A DNA stretch of 64,000 bases from the NCBI GenBank assembly GCA_900542045.1, contig UQMI01000009.1, forward strand, positions 9,203 through 73,202, read 5' to 3'. The position numbers and the translations under genes were made by a program. Shown here piece after piece: positions 55,069 to 63,901 of the stretch. The stretch's first letter is position 1. Every line of letters starts with the position of its first letter. The notes beneath the pieces are model-generated. The model worked only from the letters and a program-made list of their open reading frames with translations. It was not told where the DNA came from and ran no database searches. The DNA is from an uncultured Blautia sp. GTDB taxonomy: Bacteria; Bacillota; Clostridia; Lachnospirales; Lachnospiraceae.

Positions 55069-55156
55069 TGGATCGCACTGCGGCGGAAAAGAAGCATGTT
55101 GCCAAAAGCAACCCGCCGCAGGCGGAGAATCCTGCGGGGCAGGATTCTTTTTTACA
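55069..55156. repeat. 88-bp structured dispersed repeat, copy 1
   Basis: Identical to 63211-63298 at 85 of 88 positions. Stems: CTGCGGCGG with CCGCCGCAG enclosing GTTGC-CAAAA-GCAAC, then GAATCCTGC-GGG-GCAGGATTC followed by TTTTTT. It looks like a REP-type element bearing its own terminator. Confidence 0.85.
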
Positions 55157-55355
55157 ATAAACGGGCAGGATATCAGAAGATACCGGACCCATGGCTCCGC
55201 ATTTCCTGTAGCCGAAAATGTAAGAAAAATGTCAGGATTCTATTAAAAAAAACTATGGATTTCCTGCTATGATAAGAGAAACGGAAACGACGGAGCGTAT
55301 GGCCGTTCATCGGAGATTTTACTTTACAGATCATGCAGAAAATGAGGAATGGAAG

Positions 55356-56060
55356 ATGGAAACATACAGGATATTGGTTGTGGATGATGACAGGGAGATT
55401 GTGCGTTCTCTGTCCAGGCTTCTGGAAATGGAAGGTTATGAGGTGTACAGGGCTTATGATGGAATGGAAGCGCTGGAGCGTCTGATGGAGAACAGGATCC
55501 ATCTGATCCTGCTGGACATTATGATGCCGAAACTGAACGGACTGGCTGCCCTGATGAAAATCCGGGAAAAAAATAACATCCCAGTGATCATGCTGTCGGC
55601 CAAAACAGAAGAAAGCGACAAGGTCCTGGGACTCTCCATGGGAGCGGACGACTACGTGACCAAGCCCTATAACACGGCGGAGCTGATGGCCCGGGTAAAG
55701 TCCCAGCTGCGGCGGTATTTTTCTCTGGGATCGGCGGCATCTGCCATGGAAGAAAATGTGATCCGAAACGGCAGCCTGATCCTGGACCGGAACACGAAAG
55801 AGCTGACTGTGGATGGAGAGCCGGTGCGGCTGACAGCCACGGAATACAAGATCACAGAGCTTCTGATGAGTCATCCGGGCTATGTATTTTCCGCAGAGGA
55901 AATTTATACAAAAGTGTGGCAGGAAGATGCGTATGGTGTAGAGAATACGGTTATGGTGCATATCCGGCGGATCCGTGAGAAAATTGAGATCACTCCGAAA
56001 AATCCAAAATATCTGAAGGTGGTGTGGGGAATTGGATACAAAATGGAAAAATTTGACTGA
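55356..56060 (+). CDS. OmpR-family response regulator
   Basis: A 234-aa two-component regulator. The receiver domain has the acidic pocket VVDDDREIV, phospho-acceptor Asp54 in LILLDIMMPK, and TKPYNTAELMARV with the conserved Lys. The C-terminal winged helix (TATEYKITELLMSHPGYVFS, then VENTVMVHIRRIREKIE) is of the VanR/PhoB type. ATG 55356 with GAGG upstream gives the normal N-terminus. It overlaps the sensor gene by 29 bases. Confidence 0.9.
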   Translation: METYRILVVDDDREIVRSLSRLLEMEGYEVYRAYDGMEALERLMENRIHLILLDIMMPKLNGLAALMKIREKNNIPVIMLSAKTEESDKVLGLSMGADDYVTKPYNTAELMARVKSQLRRYFSLGSAASAMEENVIRNGSLILDRNTKELTVDGEPVRLTATEYKITELLMSHPGYVFSAEEIYTKVWQEDAYGVENTVMVHIRRIREKIEITPKNPKYLKVVWGIGYKMEKFD

Positions 56061-57603
56061 GAGACAATGGAAACGGTTGATGTTTGCGGGAGTGGTGGCA
56101 GCTTCCGTTCTGGGAACGCTGGTCTGTATCCTGATCCGTTACCAGATCCTTTCCTGGTACTGGGGCAGTACAGAGCTTCAGAAAATCTTCAAAGCGTCTG
56201 TGACACTGGCAGTGTTGTTTCTGCTGACCGCCGGGGGATTGCTGCACCAGTATTTCCGATACAGAAAGTCCGGTGCTATCCGGGAGCAGATCCATCTGTC
56301 AGCGGCAGACCGGTTCCCTTCGGAAGGGGCTCTGGCCCTTTTGCTGATCTCGGGAATCTGGTGGCTGTACGGGATCTACGGGCCGTATACGCTGGTCTGG
56401 AACCGCTATATGCTCTGGGGGGCGATAGACATCATCCGGGTGGTCCTGATCCTGACAGTGACCACAGGCTGTTTCTGGGGATGCTGCGTGCTGCTGTACC
56501 GGAAACGGGTTCTGGGGGTATTCAGAGAGCATTCTCTGATCCTTCAGCTGATCCGGAATTACCGGAACCGGACGCCCTGGGAGCGGCAGCTCCAGAACCG
56601 GAACCGGGCCGGGATGATCGCTGCTGTAATCCTGACGGGCCTGAGCTTTTTCTATATGGCCGAGGGCGGCGTTTTTCTGTCGGTTTTTGAGCTGGTTTTG
56701 GGGTGCGTGAGCATTTTGCTGCTGTTTATATTGTTTGTGCGGTTCTGCTATTTCGGGAAGTGGAACCGGGAAATCGGCGTGCTGGTGCAGCGGATCACGG
56801 CCATGAGCCAGGGGGAGACCCCGGAGGAAGAAGCTGTGCTTCCGGAAAGCTCCCTTCTGTACGAAGCCTATACCGGCCTGCAGCAGATCGATGACGCCAT
56901 GCGAAAAAGCATCCAGAAGCAGGTGCAGGCAGAAAAACTGAAGGTGGATCTGATCACCAATGTGTCCCATGATCTGAAGACCCCGCTCACATCCATGGTG
57001 GGATATACCGATCTGCTGAAGAAAGAGGAGCTGAGTGAAGAAGCCAGAGATTATGTAGAGGTTATATCCAGAAAGCAGGAACAGCTCCGGGATATGATCC
57101 AGGACCTGTTTGAACTGTCCAAGTCCACCAGCGGAGCAGAGCAGTTCAAGACAGAGAGGCTGGATATGCGCCGTCTGGTGGAGCAGACTATGGGAAATAT
57201 GGAGGATGTGATCGCAGATTCCGGCTTTGTGATCCGCACGGAGTTCGGGGAAGAGCCGCTGCCGTTTCTGGGAGATAATGGGAAGATGCACCGGGTGGTG
57301 CAGAATCTTTTGGAAAATGCGTTAAAATACTCGTTGCAGGGAACCAGGATCTATCTGGGGGCTTCGGCGGAAAAGGGCAGGGTGAAGATGTGGATCAAAA
57401 ATATTTCTGCCTATGAGATGAATTTTTCACCAGAGGAGATCACGGAGCGGTTTGTCCGGGGAGACACATCACGCACCACCAAGGGCCACGGCCTGGGGCT
57501 GGCCATAGCCTCCAGTTACGTGGGAAATATGGGAGGAACTTTGGAGATCAGCATCGATGGAGATCTGTTTAAAGTGGAGCTGGAATTTCCTCTGGCAAAA
57601 TAG
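56032..57603 (+). CDS. Sensor histidine kinase
   Basis: A membrane kinase of about 523 aa. The first 250 residues hold about six hydrophobic segments in place of a large extracellular sensor. The HisKA domain contains the phosphorylated His313 in VSHDLKTPLTSMVGYTDLL and the ATPase domain has NLLENALKYS and GHGLGLAIASSYVGNMGG. The start is uncertain: TTG 56032 overlaps the regulator gene, and ATG 56080 would remove 16 residues. The signal it senses is unknown; no transporter of the bacitracin type is adjacent. Confidence 0.87.
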   Translation: MDTKWKNLTERQWKRLMFAGVVAASVLGTLVCILIRYQILSWYWGSTELQKIFKASVTLAVLFLLTAGGLLHQYFRYRKSGAIREQIHLSAADRFPSEGALALLLISGIWWLYGIYGPYTLVWNRYMLWGAIDIIRVVLILTVTTGCFWGCCVLLYRKRVLGVFREHSLILQLIRNYRNRTPWERQLQNRNRAGMIAAVILTGLSFFYMAEGGVFLSVFELVLGCVSILLLFILFVRFCYFGKWNREIGVLVQRITAMSQGETPEEEAVLPESSLLYEAYTGLQQIDDAMRKSIQKQVQAEKLKVDLITNVSHDLKTPLTSMVGYTDLLKKEELSEEARDYVEVISRKQEQLRDMIQDLFELSKSTSGAEQFKTERLDMRRLVEQTMGNMEDVIADSGFVIRTEFGEEPLPFLGDNGKMHRVVQNLLENALKYSLQGTRIYLGASAEKGRVKMWIKNISAYEMNFSPEEITERFVRGDTSRTTKGHGLGLAIASSYVGNMGGTLEISIDGDLFKVELEFPLAK

Positions 57604-57720
57604 GAAGAGATAGATTCCTGGCCGGGGCCTTCTTAGGCAAAACAGGAGAGGACAGTTTCCTGTTCGGAGCCTTCTTATCTGTCTGCGCTTTCTTGGCTCT
57701 TGCAAGGTATTTTTCGGCTG

Positions 57721-57932
57721 TACGGCACAGATATGGGATTTCGGGATTCCCGGGGTAATAAGGAAGCCTGTCTTACGGTGGGGAATGAAGAAATCTCGAA
57801 TAGAGGGGTAATATGGGCGGTCGCTTTACGGTGGGGAATGAAGAAACCTCAAATAGTGGGGTAAAAAGAGGCTAGATCTTACGGTGGAAAATGAAGAAAC
57901 CGCGAATACTGGGGTAAAAGAATCTCTGCCAA
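57721..57932. repeat. 53-bp periodic repeat array 2
   Basis: TACGGT (TACGGC in the first) recurs at 57721, 57774, 57827 and 57880, three steps of exactly 53 bases. The units read TACGGTGGGGAATGAAGAAA, a short AT-rich core, GGGGTAA and a GC-containing joint. Array 1 units share the start TACGGT(A/G)GG, the GAAAC core, AATA and the AG-GC joint at the same positions, so the two arrays belong to one repeat family. The array fills much of the 468-base gap after the histidine kinase; the rest of the gap (57604-57720, 57933-58071) shows no gene. Confidence 0.85.
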
Positions 57933-57990
57933 AAGAAGGAGAAACAGTCAATGCCGGACAGGACATATCCGGGAACAGATAAATACAACC

Positions 57991-58028
57991 AGGGACCGGA
58001 ATCACTCGCTGAAGTGGTTCCGGTCCCT
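57991..58028. terminator. 11-bp hairpin before the minus-strand gene end
   Basis: AGGGACCGGAA pairs with TTCCGGTCCCT across 16 bases. There is no long T run on the plus strand. Confidence 0.5.
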
Positions 58029-58071
58029 GAATGTTACTCGCTGATAAGACAAAAGATGGCAGCGGCAGGAA

Positions 58072-58599
58072 TCATATTTCCAGTATTCTGCCGGTGGAAG
58101 TCTCGTACCGGCAGTATTTTCCATTCTCAGAGATGAAAGGAGAATAAGAATTATTGCGGATATCTTTGATATAAACAATACCGGTAGCTGCCATTTTCAC
58201 AAGGGAAAACCGCTCGCTTAAGCTGGAAATCCACTCATATGTTTTTTCGTTGGCGGTGGGAGCCATGACCAGGTTATAGCCGCCCTCACAGGCTTCAAGC
58301 TTGAAATAGACTTTCTCTGCACTGCCAGGAGCTGCGTAGATCTGACTGAAAATATAGGAAGAGAAGTTCTTTTTCACAAAAGAGCGGAAGGTCTTGGCGG
58401 TGTACTGCTCATGACTGACCTCGTCCACGATGGAATCGCCGCGGTCCAGTCTGGTTTTGATGATGCGAAGTACGTCCACAGTCCAGTTGATAAAAGAAAT
58501 ACTGCTGTATTCCATGGATTCCAGGAGGGAATCGATCAATTGTTTGGACAGTGTAGATGAATGGGTTGCTTCCTCATATAATTGCTGGTTTAAATCCAC
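58072..58599 (-). CDS. Hypothetical soluble protein, 175 aa
   Basis: No family is recognised. The protein is mostly helical at the N-terminus (QLYEEATHSSTLSKQLIDSL) and has a likely mixed alpha/beta C-terminus (GYNLVMAPTANEKTYEWIS). No signal peptide or membrane segment. It begins with GTG at 58599 after a GGGAGG site, which supports a real gene. It stands alone between a repeat array and the DAACS transporter. Confidence 0.6.
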   Translation of the reverse strand: MDLNQQLYEEATHSSTLSKQLIDSLLESMEYSSISFINWTVDVLRIIKTRLDRGDSIVDEVSHEQYTAKTFRSFVKKNFSSYIFSQIYAAPGSAEKVYFKLEACEGGYNLVMAPTANEKTYEWISSLSERFSLVKMAATGIVYIKDIRNNSYSPFISENGKYCRYETSTGRILEI

Positions 58600-58689
58600 T
58601 TTCGTATCCTCCCTGATTATAATTTCCCGAAGTCCGGGTACCTGCTTTTATTATAATTCCACGAGGGGTAAAAAGCAAGAAAACTTCTG

Positions 58690-59907
58690 CTACAGTTCCA
58701 CGGTCTGCACCCGGTTTTCCTCAATGTTATGCTTCTTGGCATAGCCGGTGAGCATCAGAGTCAGAGCACCGTCTCCGGTCACGTTGCAGGCGGTTCCGAA
58801 GCTGTCCTGGAGAGCAAAGATCGTAAGCATCAAAGCGGTTCCGGCATCGTCAAAGCCCAGCACGCCGGTGATGATGCCGAGGGAGGCCATAACGGTTCCG
58901 CCGGGTACGCCGGGAGCTCCAATGGCAAAGACACCCAGGAGCAGACAGAACAGGATCATGGTTCCCGGAGAAGGCAGAGAGCCGTACAGGATCCGGGAAA
59001 TTGTCATGCAGAAAAATACTTCTGTGAGGACAGAGCCGCACAGGTGAATGTTGGCAAACAGAGGAATACCGAAATCCACCATGTCTTTGCGCAGGGGCTT
59101 GCATTTGTGCGCGCATTCCAGTGCAACGGCCAGTGTGGCGGCAGACGACATGGTACCTACTGCGGTCAGATAGGCGGGCCCGTAGTTGCGTACCACATCC
59201 AGGGGATTCTCATGGGCATACAGCCCGGCCAGTACGTACAGGAGAGTCATCCAGATAAAATGTCCCACCAGCACGATCAGGATGACCTGAAGGAACACCG
59301 GAAGCTGTCTGGTGATGGAGCCTTCGTAGGCCAGTCCGCAGAAAGTGGTGCCGATGAAAAAAGGCAGAATGGGGATAATAATCTTGGATACCAGAGAAAG
59401 AACAATCTGCTGGAACTCATTGAGAACAGCGGTGATGGTCCGGGTCTGGTTCCAGGCGGCTGCCAGTCCGATCATAATGGAAAATACCAGGGCACTCATG
59501 ACAGACATGATCTGTGGAATCTCCAGCTGGAAAATAACCTCTGGAAGCTCCTTCAGACCTTCCACATCAGTAGCAACAGACAAATGAGGAATCAGTCCAT
59601 AGCCGGCACCCATGGAGAAGAAAGCTGCTCCGATGGAAGAGATATATGCCAGTGCAATGGCAATTCCCAGCATCCGGGAGGCACTGTTTCCCAGTTTGGT
59701 GATGGATGGCGCAATGAAACCGATGATGATGAGAGGAACACAGAAATTGATCACCTGGCCCATAATGTATTTCAATGTGACAACTACATTTAAAATGCCG
59801 TTTATAAAGCCGGATTCCGGTGCGGTATTCAGCAGGATACCCAGAATAATGCCCAGGATCACTGCCACCAGGAGCCGGAATGGAAGGCTCTTCAGAATTT
59901 GTTTCAC
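58690..59907 (-). CDS. Dicarboxylate/amino acid:cation (DAACS) symporter
   Basis: A 405-aa glutamate-transporter-family protein. Visible are the N-terminal LLVAVILGIILGILL helix, the first hairpin-loop serine-rich segment GTMSSAATLAVALE (about residue 255), and the substrate-binding loop GVPGGTVMASLGIITGVLGF with a nearby DSFGTACNVTGDGA motif in place of NMDGT. It starts with GTG at 59907 after AAGGAGG. Sodium- or proton-coupled uptake of serine, threonine or a dicarboxylate is likely; the exact substrate is open. Confidence 0.88.
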   Translation of the reverse strand: MKQILKSLPFRLLVAVILGIILGILLNTAPESGFINGILNVVVTLKYIMGQVINFCVPLIIIGFIAPSITKLGNSASRMLGIAIALAYISSIGAAFFSMGAGYGLIPHLSVATDVEGLKELPEVIFQLEIPQIMSVMSALVFSIMIGLAAAWNQTRTITAVLNEFQQIVLSLVSKIIIPILPFFIGTTFCGLAYEGSITRQLPVFLQVILIVLVGHFIWMTLLYVLAGLYAHENPLDVVRNYGPAYLTAVGTMSSAATLAVALECAHKCKPLRKDMVDFGIPLFANIHLCGSVLTEVFFCMTISRILYGSLPSPGTMILFCLLLGVFAIGAPGVPGGTVMASLGIITGVLGFDDAGTALMLTIFALQDSFGTACNVTGDGALTLMLTGYAKKHNIEENRVQTVEL

Positions 59908-60003
59908 AGTAAAATTCCTCCTTCAAAAGTGTTTTTTTTATTATAACGATGATAGGGAGAAACTACAACAGAAGAATTGAGGAAATTTTCGGAAAAAACG
60001 GAT

Positions 60004-60032
60004 TTGAGATTTGGTTCCAACTGTGGTATGAT
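60004..60032 (+). promoter_or_regulatory. Promoter of the hyd leader
   Basis: TTGAGA, 17-base spacer and TATGAT. The transcript would start near 60039, nearly 280 bases before the first start codon. Confidence 0.6.
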
Positions 60033-60038
60033 AGCAAT

Positions 60039-60183
60039 AACTTATCCAGACTCCAAAGGGGTGACAGCCTGCGGGGAAAGGGCACAAGATCAGATCTGTT
60101 TTCAGCAGATACGGGGATATTCTCTGCGGAGGGTATGCCGGGTTTGCCGAATGATAAATTTGCGCCCATGGAGGGCGCTTTTT
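60039..60183 (+). ncRNA. Structured leader RNA ending in a terminator, upstream of hyd genes
   Basis: About 145 bases from the predicted start to an intrinsic terminator: GCGCCC (60162-60167), loop ATGGA, GGGCGC, then TTTTTC. The interior is GC-rich with several stems (GGGGTGACAGCC region, GATCAGATC). This promoter-structure-terminator layout before a metabolic operon is that of an attenuator, riboswitch or small RNA. I do not recognise a known class. Confidence 0.5.
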
Positions 60184-60321
60184 CTTTGCCGGACAGGAAA
60201 GAACGGCGCTTTCGACGGGATTTTTTCATAATGGGCGAAACAGAAAATTGTGCAGTCATCGGATAAGAAAACAGATGCCTTCCGGCGGCAGAGGGCCGGA
60301 AAGCAGGAAAGGAGCGGCACA

Positions 60322-60582
60322 ATGCAGACAAGAATTGCGGTGACAGCCATCATCGTGGAAGATATGGAATCGGCAGAGGGTGTGAATCAGCTTCTCCACG
60401 AATACCGGCAGTACATTGTGGGGCGCATGGGGGTTCCCTACCGGGAAAAACAGGTCTCTGTGATCAGCGTAATACTGGATGCCCCTCAGGATGCAATCAG
60501 CGCATTATCCGGAAAGCTGGGCATGTTAAAGGGTGTCAGCAGCAAAACCGTCTATTCCCGGCTGCCGGAGAAGACGCCATGA
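60322..60582 (+). CDS. TM1266-family hydrogenase-system regulator
   Basis: An 86-aa protein with the ferredoxin-like (NikR/CopG C-domain-type) fold of TM1266: RIAVTAIIVEDMESAEGVNQ, GRMGVPYREKQVSVISVIL and ALSGKLGMLKGVSSKTVYS. Genes of this type stand next to [FeFe]-hydrogenase maturases, as here, and are thought to regulate the iron-only hydrogenase system. AAAGGAG precedes the ATG; the open frame extends upstream without a ribosome site. It overlaps hydE by 4 bases. Confidence 0.87.
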   Translation: MQTRIAVTAIIVEDMESAEGVNQLLHEYRQYIVGRMGVPYREKQVSVISVILDAPQDAISALSGKLGMLKGVSSKTVYSRLPEKTP

Positions 60583-61616
60583 ATCGGTGGACGGAAAAGC
60601 TGAGACAGGAACAGGTCCTGACGCGGGAGGAATTTGCGGCTCTGCTGGATGCCAGGGATGAAGCGCTGCTGCAGGAGCTGCAGGAGCAGGCTGTACAGGT
60701 GCGGCAGCAGCATTTCGGGAATCAGGTCTATATCCGCGGTCTCATTGAATTTACCAATTACTGCAGGAATGACTGCTATTACTGCGGGATCCGGCGCAGC
60801 AACCGCCAGGCCCAGAGGTACCGGCTGACCAGGGAAGAGATCCTGGAATGCTGCCGGACCGGGTATGAACTGGGATTTCGCACCTTTGTGCTCCAGGGAG
60901 GAGAAGACGGGGCATTTTCTGCGGAAAAGATGGCGAAGCTTGTGTCTGCGGTGAAGGAAGCATATCCTGACTGCGCGGTGACCCTGTCTGTTGGGGAGTA
61001 TCCCAGAGAAGTATACCGCCTGTGGAAAGAGGCAGGGGCAGACCGGTATCTGCTGCGTCATGAAACAGCAGATGAATCCCATTACCGGAAGCTGCATCCG
61101 GCATCCATGTCGGGAGCACGGCGCAAGGAATGCCTTTGGGATCTGAAAGATCTGGGATATCAGGTGGGAACCGGATTTATGGTAGGTTCCCCGTTCCAGA
61201 CAACAGAGCATCTGGTGGAAGATCTGCTGTTTATCCATGAACTGCAGCCTCAGATGGTGGGAATCGGACCGTACGTGACTCATAAAGACACACCTTTTGC
61301 CGGTCAGCCCAGCGGTTCCGTATTTCTTACGCTGTATCTGCTGGCAATCCTTCGGCTCATGCTCCCAAAGGTGCTTTTGCCGGCCACTACGGCTCTTGGG
61401 ACCATGGCGGAAGAAGGCAGAGAGCAGGGGATCCTGTCCGGTGCGAATGTGGTGATGCCTAATCTGTCGCCGGTTTCTGTACGAAAGAAATATATGCTCT
61501 ATGATAATAAGATTGCCACCGGCTCTGAGGCGGCAGAAGGTCTGACAGATCTGCAGGCTCGTATGGAGCGGATCGGATATCAGGTGGTGGTTTCCCGGGG
61601 CGATGCCCTGTATTGA
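60579..61616 (+). CDS. hydE: [FeFe]-hydrogenase H-cluster maturase HydE
   Basis: A radical SAM enzyme that supplies the dithiomethylamine-bridged part of the H-cluster. The 345-aa protein has the radical-SAM cluster motif CRNDCYYCGIRRSN near residue 63 and a following barrel (GYELGFRTFVLQGGEDG, GFMVGSPFQTTEHLVEDL, VMPNLSPVSVRKKYMLYDN). ATG overlaps the regulator's stop (ATGA). It is followed by hydG 72 bases downstream. Confidence 0.94.
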   Translation: MNRWTEKLRQEQVLTREEFAALLDARDEALLQELQEQAVQVRQQHFGNQVYIRGLIEFTNYCRNDCYYCGIRRSNRQAQRYRLTREEILECCRTGYELGFRTFVLQGGEDGAFSAEKMAKLVSAVKEAYPDCAVTLSVGEYPREVYRLWKEAGADRYLLRHETADESHYRKLHPASMSGARRKECLWDLKDLGYQVGTGFMVGSPFQTTEHLVEDLLFIHELQPQMVGIGPYVTHKDTPFAGQPSGSVFLTLYLLAILRLMLPKVLLPATTALGTMAEEGREQGILSGANVVMPNLSPVSVRKKYMLYDNKIATGSEAAEGLTDLQARMERIGYQVVVSRGDALY

Positions 61617-61688
61617 CTGGCACTGGCGGATAGTTTGGAAAAAAACTGTCCCTGAAGAGAAGAAAATAAGTAGGAGTGAGGAAAAACA

Positions 61689-63107
61689 ATGTATGATGTA
61701 AAATCCACAAAAGCAACAGAGTTTATTGATGACCAGGAAATCCTAGATACACTGGCGTATGCGGAAGAAAACAAAAATAACAGAGAACTGATCAATTCTC
61801 TGATCGAACGGGCCAGAGACTGCAAGGGTTTGACCCACAGAGAGGCGGCCCTGCTCCTGGAATGTGAGGATAAAGAGCTGATCGAGAAAATGTATCATGT
61901 GGCCAAAGAGATCAAACAGGAGTTTTATGGCAACCGTATTGTCATGTTTGCGCCCCTGTATCTGTCCAATTACTGCATAAACGGCTGCGTATACTGTCCC
62001 TACCATGCAAAAAACAAACATATCCGGAGGAAAAAACTGACCCAGGAAGAAATCCGTCAGGAGGTTATTGCTCTGCAGGATATGGGACACAAACGTCTGG
62101 CTCTGGAGACAGGAGAAGATCCCAAAAATAATCCCATAGAATATGTACTGGAAAGCATTAAGACCATTTACAGCATTAAACACAAAAACGGCGCGATCCG
62201 CAGAGTGAATGTGAACATAGCGGCCACTACGGTGGAGAATTACCGGAAGCTGAAAGAAGCCGGGATCGGAACGTATATCCTGTTCCAGGAAACTTATAAC
62301 AAAGGAAGCTATGAACAGCTCCATCCCACCGGCCCCAAGAGTGATTACGCCTATCATACAGAGGCCATGGACCGCGCCATGGAGGCAGGAATCGATGATG
62401 TGGGATGCGGTGTGCTCTTTGGACTGAATATGTACAAATATGATTTTGTGGGTCTGCTGATGCATGCAGAGCATCTGGAAGCCCGGTTCGGCGTGGGACC
62501 TCATACCATCAGTGTGCCGCGTATCTGTCCTGCAGACGATATCGATACGGCTGATTTCTCCAATGCGGTTCCCGATGAGTTGTTTGAGAAGATCATTGCG
62601 GTTATCCGTATCGCAGTTCCCTATACTGGTATGATCATTTCCACCAGAGAATCTCCGAAATGCCGGGAGAAAGTGCTGGATCTGGGAATTTCACAGATCA
62701 GCGGCGGTTCCCGGACCAGTGTGGGCGGCTATGTGGAGGAAGAAACCATTGATGAAAATTCTGCCCAGTTTGATGTCAGTGACAGAAGAACCCTGGATCA
62801 GGTGGTGAACTGGCTGCTGGATCTGGGATATATCCCCAGCTTCTGTACGGCCTGTTACCGGGAAGGACGTACCGGCGACCGCTTCATGAAGCTGGTAAAA
62901 TCCGGACAGATCGCCAACTGCTGTCAGCCCAACGCTCTTATGACGCTGAAAGAATATCTGGAGGACTACGCTTCCGAAGATACCAGAGCCAAGGGGCTGA
63001 AAGTCATTGAGAAGGAACTGGAACGGGTAAAGAGTGACAAGACAAGAGAAATCTGTGCCAGAAACCTGAAAGAAATTGAAAATGGAAAGAGAGATTTCCG
63101 GTTCTGA
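61689..63107 (+). CDS. hydG: [FeFe]-hydrogenase H-cluster maturase HydG
   Basis: A radical SAM tyrosine lyase that makes CO and cyanide for the H-cluster. The 472-aa protein has CINGCVYCPYHAKN near residue 96 (radical-SAM cluster) and the C-terminal auxiliary-cluster set CTACYREGRTGDRFMKL with a further Cys in GQIANCCQPNALMT. AGTGAGG precedes the ATG. HydF and the hydrogenase itself are not in this window and must lie elsewhere in the genome. Confidence 0.96.
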   Translation: MYDVKSTKATEFIDDQEILDTLAYAEENKNNRELINSLIERARDCKGLTHREAALLLECEDKELIEKMYHVAKEIKQEFYGNRIVMFAPLYLSNYCINGCVYCPYHAKNKHIRRKKLTQEEIRQEVIALQDMGHKRLALETGEDPKNNPIEYVLESIKTIYSIKHKNGAIRRVNVNIAATTVENYRKLKEAGIGTYILFQETYNKGSYEQLHPTGPKSDYAYHTEAMDRAMEAGIDDVGCGVLFGLNMYKYDFVGLLMHAEHLEARFGVGPHTISVPRICPADDIDTADFSNAVPDELFEKIIAVIRIAVPYTGMIISTRESPKCREKVLDLGISQISGGSRTSVGGYVEEETIDENSAQFDVSDRRTLDQVVNWLLDLGYIPSFCTACYREGRTGDRFMKLVKSGQIANCCQPNALMTLKEYLEDYASEDTRAKGLKVIEKELERVKSDKTREICARNLKEIENGKRDFRF

Positions 63108-63174
63108 TAAGAGAGGTATGGATTATAAAGAATGAATCCCCTTTGGCGGTGCAATGGCGGAGGATAAAACAGAC

Positions 63175-63207
63175 GGCGCAGCGAAAGCTGCGCCGATGTT
63201 GTTTTTT
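63175..63207 (+). terminator. Terminator of hydG
   Basis: GGCGCAGC-GAAA-GCTGCGCC stem with GATGTTGTTTTTT tail. Confidence 0.85.
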
Positions 63208-63210
63208 GTA

Positions 63211-63298
63211 TGGATCGCACTGCGGCGGAAAGGAAGCATGTTGCCAAAAGCAACCCGCCGCAGGCGAAGAATCCTGCGGTGCAGGATTCTTTTTTACA
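63211..63298. repeat. 88-bp structured dispersed repeat, copy 2
   Basis: Second copy of the element at 55069-55156 (three differences). It lies directly after the hydG terminator and ends 5 bases from the luxS stop codon. Confidence 0.85.
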
Positions 63299-63302
63299 GG
63301 AT

Positions 63303-63782
63303 TTATTCCGGATAGACCAGACGGTCCGGCGTAATGTGATACAGCACGTTGTCCAGATATCTGGAGGCCAGGTATTTGGCCATGGGAAGGTTCATATCCA
63401 GATAGTTTCCGCAGTCTCTGGGAGATGCGCCGGGAATTTCTCCCTGGAAATCCCGGATAAACTCAAAGGTTTCGGTGATCAGGGGGACGATATCCCTGGA
63501 TTCATAGTCGCCGTTTAACAGAAGATAATTGCCGGTGCGGCAGCCCATGGGTCCGAAGTAGATGATCTTGTCTCCGAAGGTGGGATGATTGCGCAGAAAT
63601 GTGGCGGCCAGATGTTCAATGGCATGGAGTTCTGCTGTATTCATCACCGGTTCCTCATTGGGAGAAGTCATGCGCAGATCAAAGGTGGTGATTACACTGC
63701 CGCCCACCTGGTCCTTGCGGGATACATAGATCCCGGGCTGCAGTTTTAAATGGTCAATGGTAAAACTTGCGATTTTTTCCAT
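63303..63782 (-). CDS. luxS: S-ribosylhomocysteine lyase (AI-2 synthase)
   Basis: Splits S-ribosylhomocysteine into homocysteine and the AI-2 precursor DPD, in the methyl cycle. The 159-aa protein has the zinc-binding ELHAIEHLAATFLRN segment (family HTIEH) and catalytic/metal Cys in GASPRDCGNYLDMN, with MGCRTGNYLL between them. ATG 63782 has AAGGAG upstream; the frame extends further upstream but without a ribosome site. Its terminator side touches the 88-bp repeat. Confidence 0.95.
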   Translation of the reverse strand: MEKIASFTIDHLKLQPGIYVSRKDQVGGSVITTFDLRMTSPNEEPVMNTAELHAIEHLAATFLRNHPTFGDKIIYFGPMGCRTGNYLLLNGDYESRDIVPLITETFEFIRDFQGEIPGASPRDCGNYLDMNLPMAKYLASRYLDNVLYHITPDRLVYPE

Positions 63783-63872
63783 AATGTTCAGCTCCTTGTT
63801 CGTATTTCTGCCTGCTGTTTTGGAATATTTCCTAAAAAGAAAGGATGGGAGCAGCAAACAGATCCTGAGGGT

Positions 63873-63901
63873 ATTGTAGCAGAGATGGCAGTACGGCGCA
63901 A
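63873..63901 (-). promoter_or_regulatory. Promoter of luxS
   Basis: On the minus strand TTGCGC, 17-base spacer, TACAAT, about 90 bases before the ATG. The rest of the right end (63902-64000) shows no gene. Confidence 0.6.
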
